A program made the translations under genes and the position numbers. From an uncultured Luminiphilus sp. (GTDB lineage Bacteria > Pseudomonadota > Gammaproteobacteria > Pseudomonadales > Halieaceae): 64,000 nt of DNA. The stretch covers positions 124,001 through 188,000 of the forward strand of contig CALSMP010000001.1 of assembly GCA_943787485.1 (NCBI GenBank), written 5' to 3'. Below the pieces are notes generated by a model. That model did no database searches. It was not told where the DNA came from and saw only the letters and a program-made list of their open reading frames with translations. Numbering within the stretch: the stretch's first letter is position 1; every line of letters starts with the position of its first letter. Of the stretch, positions 57,936-64,000 are shown in pieces.

Positions 57936-59603
57936 TCAAGACATGAGCTTGCGATGCTTCACGCGACTCGGCATCTCGGCATCCTTTCCGAGGCGCTTGA
58001 CTCTGTCTTCCTCATAGTCGCTGAAGTTTCCCTCATGGAAGACCACCGACCCATCATCCTCGTAGGCGAGGATATGCGTGGCCACGCGATCGAGAAACCA
58101 GCGATCGTGGGAGATCACCATTGCCGAGCCAGGGAACGCTAGTATGGCGTCTTCGAGTGCTCGGAGTGTCTCTACGTCCAAATCGTTGGTCGGTTCGTCC
58201 AATAACAAAACGTTGCCACCCTGCTTCAGCAGTTTGGCCAGATGCAGGCGGTTTCGCTCTCCGCCGGAGAGGTCTTTCACGAACTTTTGCTGATCCGATC
58301 CTTTGAAGTTAAACCGACCCACGTAGGAGCGGGAGGGAATTTCATAGGTACCAATACGCATGATATCCAACCCGTCAGAAACCTCTTCCCAGACGGTTTT
58401 GGAACCATCGAGATCGTCTCTCGACTGATCGACGTAGGCAATTTGCACGGTCTCCCCAATTTCGATATCGCCGCTGTCGGGCTTCTCTATGCCCATCAAT
58501 AATTTGAACAAGGTTGATTTGCCCATGCCGTTGGCACCGATAATGCCGACGATACTTCCCTTGGGTACGCTGAAGCTGACGTCGTCAAAGAGCAAACGAT
58601 CGCCGAAGGTTTTCCGAAGATTACGCACCTCGATAACCTTGTCCCCCAGTCGCTGTCCCGGGGGGATATAGATTTCGTTGGTTTCATTGCGGGTCTGAAA
58701 CTCTTGTGAGTTGAGTTCTTCGAAACGGGCAAGTCGTGCCTTGCTTTTCGCTTGTCGACCCTTGGGGTTAGACCGCACCCACTCGAGCTCGGCTTTAATG
58801 GCTTTTTGATGTGCGGCTTCGGTTCGTTGCTCTTGGTCAAGTCGTTTTTCCTTGGCCTCTAGCCAAGTCGAGTAATTACCCTCATAGGGGATGCCGCGAC
58901 CCCGGTCGAGCTCAAGAATCCAGCCTGCTGCGTTATCGAGAAAATAACGATCGTGAGTAATCGCCACAACGGTGCCACTGAAACTTTCTAAAAAGCGCTC
59001 AAGCCAGGCCACCGACTCGGCATCTAGGTGGTTGGTGGGTTCGTCGAGTAACAGCATGTCGGGTTCGGAGAGTAACAAGCGACAGAGGGCAACTCGACGT
59101 TGCTCACCGCCGGACAAGGTTTCGACGTCGGCATCCCATGGTGGCAAGCGCAGGGCGTTGGCGGCAATATCGAGACGAGTATCCAAGTTGTGTGCGTCCG
59201 TCGCCTGAATTACATCCTCGAAGCGCGCCTGCTGCTTGGCCAGCTCATCAAAGTCTGCATCGGGTTCGGCGTAGGCGGCATAGATCTCATCGAGCCCTTT
59301 AAGCGCATCAATTGCGTCTTGCACGCCTTCCTCGACATTGCCCCGCACATCCTTATCAGGATTGAGCTGTGGTTCTTGGGGTAGGTAGCCGATATTTATC
59401 CCGGGTTGTGGCCGTGCTTCCCCCAAAATATCGGAATCGATACCAGCCATAATTTTCAGCAGGGTCGATTTGCCGGCGCCGTTAAGACCCAAGACGCCGA
59501 TCTTTGCGCCCGGAAAGAAGGACAGTGATATGTCCTTGAGAATTTCGCGTTTGGGCGGAACAATTTTTCCGACCCGATTCATGGTGTAGACGTACTGCGC
59601 CAC
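57936..59603 (-). CDS. ettA: Energy-dependent translational throttle protein EttA (ABC-F)
   Basis: ABC-F ATPase that binds the ribosomal E site and gates the first elongation steps by energy state. 555 residues, like E. coli EttA. Two nucleotide-binding domains: GVLGLNGAGKSTLLKIMAGID with LSGGEQRRVALCRLLL, and GIIGANGMGKSTLFKLL with LSGGERNRLHLAKLL. The EttA N-terminus AQYVYTMNRVGKIVPPKREI and the arm with EGNYSTWLEAKEKRLDQEQRTE are present. GTG start with AAGGAG 6 bases upstream. Confidence 0.96.
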   Translation of the reverse strand: MAQYVYTMNRVGKIVPPKREILKDISLSFFPGAKIGVLGLNGAGKSTLLKIMAGIDSDILGEARPQPGINIGYLPQEPQLNPDKDVRGNVEEGVQDAIDALKGLDEIYAAYAEPDADFDELAKQQARFEDVIQATDAHNLDTRLDIAANALRLPPWDADVETLSGGEQRRVALCRLLLSEPDMLLLDEPTNHLDAESVAWLERFLESFSGTVVAITHDRYFLDNAAGWILELDRGRGIPYEGNYSTWLEAKEKRLDQEQRTEAAHQKAIKAELEWVRSNPKGRQAKSKARLARFEELNSQEFQTRNETNEIYIPPGQRLGDKVIEVRNLRKTFGDRLLFDDVSFSVPKGSIVGIIGANGMGKSTLFKLLMGIEKPDSGDIEIGETVQIAYVDQSRDDLDGSKTVWEEVSDGLDIMRIGTYEIPSRSYVGRFNFKGSDQQKFVKDLSGGERNRLHLAKLLKQGGNVLLLDEPTNDLDVETLRALEDAILAFPGSAMVISHDRWFLDRVATHILAYEDDGSVVFHEGNFSDYEEDRVKRLGKDAEMPSRVKHRKLMS

Positions 59604-59674
59604 CGAAAACTCCTTTTAGTAAATAGCCAAGCCTGTATTAAATTGCAAACCTTGCTTAGTTTTAAAAAAAATGT

Positions 59675-59776
59675 TCAATCATCTTCGTTGTAATCGGGGT
59701 CTAGCAGGCCCTGGCGTTTCAGTTTATCAAACAGCAACGGCCTATCCAGCAATAGGCGCAGTGCCGGGGTCATCAT
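59675..59776 (-). CDS. Possible small ORF overlapping the aspartoacylase-like gene 3' end
   Basis: 33 residues from ATGATG at 59776, MMTPALRLLLDRPLL.. ending in LLDPDYNEDD. The basic/acidic ending is reminiscent of a real C-terminus, but there is no family. It overlaps the preceding gene by 35 bases. It might also be that gene's real end if a frameshift lies near 59775. Confidence 0.2.
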   Translation of the reverse strand: MMTPALRLLLDRPLLFDKLKRQGLLDPDYNEDD

Positions 59777-60803
59777 CTTTGTGGGTGTAGTCCGACGGTA
59801 AGAGCTCTTCATGAAACTCCTCGTACTCAAATTCGGTACGAGCAGATACCTTAGCGATGTGAAATAGCGCGTCGCCCTCATACACGGTCGGCAAGTTAGA
59901 GCGACCGATAACAATGCCCGCTAGGGGCGCGCGAACTTCGGTTTCGTCATCGCCAAGAGGGTTGGCAACGATGCCGACGACCTGATCTTTTTCCACCTGA
60001 GCACCCAGCGCGACCAATATGCGATGTAAGCCGCTGGTCGGCGCGCGGACCCATTGTGTCGTTTTGCTGGCGATGGGTTTCTTCACTTTTTTGGAGCGGG
60101 ATTTTCGCAGCATACCAATGTGGCGCATCGTGTTAATCACGCCCTTGACGCCAGCACGAATGTACACCTCATCAAAACGCAGCGCCTCACAGCTCTCATA
60201 GAGGATGACGGGTACTCCCATGTCTGTTGCGCACTCTCGGAGTGATCCATCGCGAATATTTGAATCAATGATGATCGGAGCCCCGAAGGCTTCAGCCATA
60301 TCGCGCACGGCAGGATCTCGAAGCACGGCCCTGATCTGCGGGAAATTGGAGCGATGCCTCCCCCCTGTATGCAAATCAATGCCATGGGTCGATTTGGCCA
60401 CCACCTCGTTCAGAAAGGTATCTGCCAGTCGACCGGTCAACGAGCCGCCGGCCGATCCGGGAAAAGATCGATTTAGATCTCGCCCGTCGGGTAGATAGCG
60501 GGAGTGGGTATTGAAGCCGTAAACGTTGACGATAGGGATCGCGAGAAGCGTGCCGGCCAGCCGTTTTTGGTCGACGGTTTTGAGAACTCGGCGAATGATC
60601 TCGACCCCGTTGATTTCATCGCCGTGAATGGCTGCACAGACAAATAGGACGGGGCCGGGTTTGGCCCCGCGAACGACCTGAATCTCTATGGATAGGTCGT
60701 CGTTGCTAAACGTGGGCGCTACGTGAATGTCGACGGTGCGTCGCTCGCCAGGAAAAATATCGGTGCCACCAATGACAAAAGGGTCGTTATAGCGTTTGCT
60801 CAC
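59742..60803 (-). CDS. Succinylglutamate desuccinylase/aspartoacylase-family M14 deacylase
   Basis: 353 residues. Zinc ligands fit HGDE in FVCAAIHGDEINGVEIIRRVL and the later GIDLHTGGRH; other marks are GRDLNRSFPG and the C-terminal APLAGIVIGRSNLPTVYEGDALFHIA. These enzymes cut amide bonds of N-acyl amino acids. Here it follows rimB-rimK on the same strand, so it may trim or recycle glutamyl or related tails; that is inference from context. GTG start at 60803. Confidence 0.88.
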   Translation of the reverse strand: MSKRYNDPFVIGGTDIFPGERRTVDIHVAPTFSNDDLSIEIQVVRGAKPGPVLFVCAAIHGDEINGVEIIRRVLKTVDQKRLAGTLLAIPIVNVYGFNTHSRYLPDGRDLNRSFPGSAGGSLTGRLADTFLNEVVAKSTHGIDLHTGGRHRSNFPQIRAVLRDPAVRDMAEAFGAPIIIDSNIRDGSLRECATDMGVPVILYESCEALRFDEVYIRAGVKGVINTMRHIGMLRKSRSKKVKKPIASKTTQWVRAPTSGLHRILVALGAQVEKDQVVGIVANPLGDDETEVRAPLAGIVIGRSNLPTVYEGDALFHIAKVSARTEFEYEEFHEELLPSDYTHKDDDPGTAPIAG

Positions 60804-60831
60804 GTTACTAACTCTAGACGTTGATGGGGGC

Positions 60832-61737
60832 TTACCCCTTCACCTGTTTTCTTGATCGGCCGGTATGCGCGTTATCTTCGATAAATTGGATTATTTTGGC
60901 GGCTACGTTCACGCCGGTTGACTCTTCTATGCCCCTCAACCCGGGCGAGGAGTTTACTTCCATGACTAGGGGGCCGCGGGAAGAACGTAAGATATCCACC
61001 CCGGCTACATTGAGCCCCATCGTCTGCGCCGCTTTTATTGCGGTGCGACGTTCTAAAGGCGTGAGTTTGGTGAGAACTGCGGTACCACCTCGATGGAGGT
61101 TGGAGCGAAATTCACCGGGCGCGGACTTTCGCTCCATGGCGGCAACCACTTTTTTGCCGATCACGAAGCAGCGGACGTCACTGCCTCCCGCTTCTTTGAT
61201 AAATTCTTGCACGAGAAAATCGGCCTTGAGTTCGATGAAGGCATCGATGACGGATTCAGCGGCCTTCACCGTTTCTGCGAGAACAACGCCGCGCCCTTGG
61301 GTCCCCTCCAGCAGCTTGACAACAACCGGTGCACCTCCCACAAGTTGAATCAGTTGGCGTGTGTTATGGACGTCGTGAGCAAAGCCCGTCACGGGAAGGC
61401 CAACACCTTTGCGCGATAGCAGTTGCAATGCCCGCAACTTTGATCGAGATCGATTGAGCGGAATGGAGCCAACCAGAGAGTAAGTGTCCATCATCTCAAA
61501 CTGGCGTATCACTGCCGTGCCATAGTTAGTAATTGAAGCCCCGATACGAGGAATCACCGCATCCTGTTGTTCGAGCTTTTCCCCACGATACCAGACCGCA
61601 GGCTTTGCCGAGGTGATATCCATATAGCACTTCAGGGTATCGATCACCCGGGCCTCGTGACCGGCGTTTTGTGCCTCCTCAACGAGCCTGGCTGTGCTGT
61701 ATAGCTTCGAGTTTCTAGAAAGGACCGCGATTTTCAC
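60832..61737 (-). CDS. rimK: RimK-type ATP-grasp ligase (ribosomal S6 glutamate ligase)
   Basis: 301 residues. ATP-grasp signatures: [101 protein letters not shown]. coli RimK adds glutamates to the S6 C-terminus. The rpsF in this window has a long Glu-rich tail. The ATG overlaps the upstream rimB-like stop (ATGA). Confidence 0.93.
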   Translation of the reverse strand: MKIAVLSRNSKLYSTARLVEEAQNAGHEARVIDTLKCYMDITSAKPAVWYRGEKLEQQDAVIPRIGASITNYGTAVIRQFEMMDTYSLVGSIPLNRSRSKLRALQLLSRKGVGLPVTGFAHDVHNTRQLIQLVGGAPVVVKLLEGTQGRGVVLAETVKAAESVIDAFIELKADFLVQEFIKEAGGSDVRCFVIGKKVVAAMERKSAPGEFRSNLHRGGTAVLTKLTPLERRTAIKAAQTMGLNVAGVDILRSSRGPLVMEVNSSPGLRGIEESTGVNVAAKIIQFIEDNAHTGRSRKQVKG

Positions 61738-62189
61738 ACAGGCTCCGGTGGCTGCTTTGAAGACCCGCCGAGTTTGAAGGATTGGGATGGATATACAAGT
61801 AAATTTGGTCGCATGGCGGTCCGACCCAGTAGCATCCGGAACCGCATAGTGTCCCGGCCGGTCAGGGTAAGCTCAATTTTTTTACAGATACCCCCGAGCA
61901 GGATATCGGTTTCGATGACCGGCCTATTCTCCTGATGGCCTCCAGAGTCGGTCACTTCCCGGCGCTCCAAAATGGGCATCTCGCACTGAATGACGCGGTC
62001 CGAGGCGCCTTGCAAGGGGTGGATTGAGAATCTCACCCACTCCCTAAGATCGCGCTTAAACGCCTCAAGCTCGAAGGCGTGCAGGGCGCTGGTTCGCGCA
62101 CCCGTGTCCACTTTGGCCTTAATCCAGGTGATACCCAACTCTGGAAGCGAGACCCACTCTCGCCAGCCCAATGTCAGCTCAGTGTTCAT
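61734..62189 (-). CDS. rimB: RimB-like retropepsin-fold protease (ATP-dependent zinc protease family)
   Basis: 151 residues. [33 protein letters not shown] holds the DTGA retropepsin-type motif, and the second half has [12 protein letters not shown] and [19 protein letters not shown]. The Pseudomonas rimABK operon places RimB with RimK in ribosome modification. The stop overlaps rimK. Start ATG at 62189, divergent from glyA. Confidence 0.88.
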   Translation of the reverse strand: MNTELTLGWREWVSLPELGITWIKAKVDTGARTSALHAFELEAFKRDLREWVRFSIHPLQGASDRVIQCEMPILERREVTDSGGHQENRPVIETDILLGGICKKIELTLTGRDTMRFRMLLGRTAMRPNLLVYPSQSFKLGGSSKQPPEPV

Positions 62190-62427
62190 TCCGGAATCTC
62201 ATGGTTAGCAGGGTCCTAGCGCTATCTCGCGTGATCGCCATCAACACACCCGATTTGCCTCAATGCCGCGAGTATAGACCAGAAAAGGACGTGATCTCTC
62301 AAGCTACGCCCGGTACTAACCGCGCCGGTAACATTGCGATAGAATACCGACTTTATACAGGCGGCCATGAGCCTAGGGCTCCTCGGCTACCGCTCCACGA
62401 CTTATTTCTTAAATTGGGAAACTCGCT

Positions 62428-63726
62428 ATGAACCAAGCCGCCAACTTACCGTCGGATTATTTGAACCCCGAGGCGCAAACGATTGCCCATTTTGATGCTG
62501 AACTGTGGTCGGCCATGAGTTCGGAGACGCAGCGCCAAGAAGAGCACATTGAGCTGATTGCGTCGGAGAATTATGCCAGCCCTCGGGTTCTGGAAGCGCA
62601 AGGCTCCGTGCTGACCAACAAATACGCCGAGGGGTATCCGGGCAAGCGCTATTATGGCGGCTGTGAGTTTGTGGATATCGCCGAGCAGTTGGCGATTGAG
62701 CGAGCCAAGCAATTGTTCGGTGCGGCTTATGCCAATGTTCAGCCCCACTCAGGATCCAGCGCTAATATCGCGGTCTATCACGCGTTATTGCAGCCCGGCG
62801 ACACCGTGATGGGAATGAGTCTGGCCGATGGTGGCCATCTTACCCACGGCGCGTCCGTCAGCTTCTCTGGCAAGTTCTATAAAGCGGTCCAGTATGGCAT
62901 TGATCACGATACAGGGTTGATTGACTACGATGCGCTAATGGCGATGGCGCTTGAGCATAAGCCGAAAATGATCATCGGTGGCTTTTCAGCTTACAGTCGG
63001 GTAATGGACTGGAGCAAATTCAGAGAGATAGCGGACGCTGTGGGTGCCTATTTACTGGTCGATATGGCGCACGTGGCGGGGCTGGTTGCGGCCGGAGTCT
63101 ATCCCTCGCCGATTTCGCATGCGGATGTTGTGACCTCCACGACCCATAAAACCCTGCGCGGTCCTCGAAGTGGCATCATCCTCGCGCGAGAAAACGAAGA
63201 CCTCCACAAAAAGCTGAACTCTGCGATTTTCCCGGGCGCGCAAGGTGGCCCCTTGATGCACGTGATTGCAGCCAAAGCGGTGGCCTTCAAAGAAGCGATG
63301 GAGCCGTCATTTGTCGCTTATCAGGAGCAGGTGGTCGCCAACGCACAGGTCATGGCCGCCACGTTTATGGAGCGCGGGCACCGTATTGTGTCGGGGGGGA
63401 CTGACAACCATTTGATGTTGCTCGACTTGATTGGCAAGGACTACACCGGCAAGGATGCGGATGCTGCGCTGGGCGAGGCGTATATCACGGTCAACAAAAA
63501 CTCGGTGCCAAACGATCCCCGCTCACCTTTCGTGACGTCGGGCTTGCGCTTGGGGACGCCGGCGATCACCACTCGGGGCTTTAAAGAAGCGGAGACTGCC
63601 GCTCTAACGCACTGGATCTGTGATGTGCTTGCATCCCTCGAAAACGGGGACAGCGAAACGGTCATTCCGGCGGTTCGCGAGCAGGTGCTGGCGGTGTGCC
63701 GGCGTTTGCCGGTATACCAACGCTAG
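62428..63726 (+). CDS. glyA: Serine hydroxymethyltransferase
   Basis: PLP enzyme interconverting serine and glycine and making methylene-tetrahydrofolate. 432 residues. [54 protein letters not shown], the PLP lysine in [16 protein letters not shown] and the [22 protein letters not shown] block are all present. The 238-base gap from rimB (62190-62427) shows no gene. nrdR follows by 12 bases, a common gammaproteobacterial order. Confidence 0.98.
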   Translation: MNQAANLPSDYLNPEAQTIAHFDAELWSAMSSETQRQEEHIELIASENYASPRVLEAQGSVLTNKYAEGYPGKRYYGGCEFVDIAEQLAIERAKQLFGAAYANVQPHSGSSANIAVYHALLQPGDTVMGMSLADGGHLTHGASVSFSGKFYKAVQYGIDHDTGLIDYDALMAMALEHKPKMIIGGFSAYSRVMDWSKFREIADAVGAYLLVDMAHVAGLVAAGVYPSPISHADVVTSTTHKTLRGPRSGIILARENEDLHKKLNSAIFPGAQGGPLMHVIAAKAVAFKEAMEPSFVAYQEQVVANAQVMAATFMERGHRIVSGGTDNHLMLLDLIGKDYTGKDADAALGEAYITVNKNSVPNDPRSPFVTSGLRLGTPAITTRGFKEAETAALTHWICDVLASLENGDSETVIPAVREQVLAVCRRLPVYQR

Positions 63727-63738
63727 CGGTTTTGACCC

Positions 63739-64000
63739 GTGCACTGCCCTTTTTGCTCACAGGATGAGACCAAAGTGATTGACTCGCGTCTCGTCGCTGA
63801 CGGCGGGCAAGTGCGTCGTCGTCGCGAGTGCCTCAGCTGTAAGGAGCGCTTCACCACCTATGAACTCGCCGAGCTGGTGATGCCGCGCATCATCAAACAA
63901 AACGGGAGTCGTGAGCCTTTTGATGAGGAAAAATTGCGAGGTGGTCTCCGCCGCGCTCTCGAGAAAAGGCCGGTATCTGTTGAGGCCATCGAGCAGCAAA
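63739..64000 (+). CDS. nrdR: Transcriptional repressor NrdR (cut at window end)
   Basis: The first 87 codons lie in the window. GTG start; [18 protein letters not shown] and [13 protein letters not shown] give the zinc ribbon (CPFC, CLSC), then the ATP-cone begins ([32 protein letters not shown]). NrdR represses ribonucleotide reductase genes by sensing dATP/ATP. Directly follows glyA. Confidence 0.95.
   Translation, partial: MHCPFCSQDETKVIDSRLVADGGQVRRRRECLSCKERFTTYELAELVMPRIIKQNGSREPFDEEKLRGGLRRALEKRPVSVEAIEQQ

Overview
The window looks like chromosomal DNA of a marine gammaproteobacterium, most likely of the Cellvibrionales/Halieaceae (OM60/NOR5) type. This is inferred from gene families and gene order. 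Two blocks follow classical gammaproteobacterial order: rsgA/orn-queG-tsaE-amiB-mutL-miaA-hfq-hflX-hflK-hflC-hisZ-purA, and rnr-rlmB-rpsF-rpsR-(membrane protein)-rplI-dnaB-radA. I saw no phage, insertion sequence or CRISPR array.

Layout. 1-11 kb: ggt, pdxH, cinA, cysH, asnS, rnb, a PIN-PhoH ATPase and psd. 11.5-27.4 kb: an outer-membrane protein of unknown role, then the rsgA-to-purA block (ribosome assembly, RNA turnover, tRNA modification, cell-wall amidase, mismatch repair, Hfq, HflXKC) ending in a YdcF/ElyC-like protein. 27.4-34.9 kb: an accessory stretch, all on the minus strand, with a short AraC regulator, an M48-TerB protease with LemA, a Rieske oxygenase with a FAD oxidoreductase, and a lipoprotein hydrolase. 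35.0-35.4 kb: a tRNA-Leu(CAG) gene whose 3' end and downstream flank are duplicated. 35.5-44.9 kb: a compact biosynthetic cluster. 45-55.9 kb: the rnr-to-radA block, with a two-gene primosome-like module (DnaT-like plus lambda-P-like) beside dnaB. 56.4-64 kb: an autotransporter, ettA, a RimB-RimK-AstE-like operon, glyA and the start of nrdR.

The most interesting region is 35.5-44.9 kb. It encodes an SbnA/SbnB-like pair predicted to make L-2,3-diaminopropionate, a DUF418 membrane protein, a phosphopantetheinyl transferase, a Pls/PosA-type membrane NRPS (adenylation, carrier, then membrane segments with hexapeptide-like domains) and an amidinotransferase. Together they suggest synthesis of a diaminopropionate homopolymer or short oligomer, perhaps guanidinylated. 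I infer this from gene content; the product is unknown.

Reading-frame quality is uneven. asnS, purA, the lipoprotein hydrolase, the NRPS, rlmB, the rpsR-rplI membrane protein, dnaB and a small gene after radA all carry frameshifts, and asnS and rlmB carry clusters of them. Several of these genes are normally essential, and some breaks lie in homopolymers, so sequence error is more likely than gene decay. Protein ends near these points should be treated as provisional.
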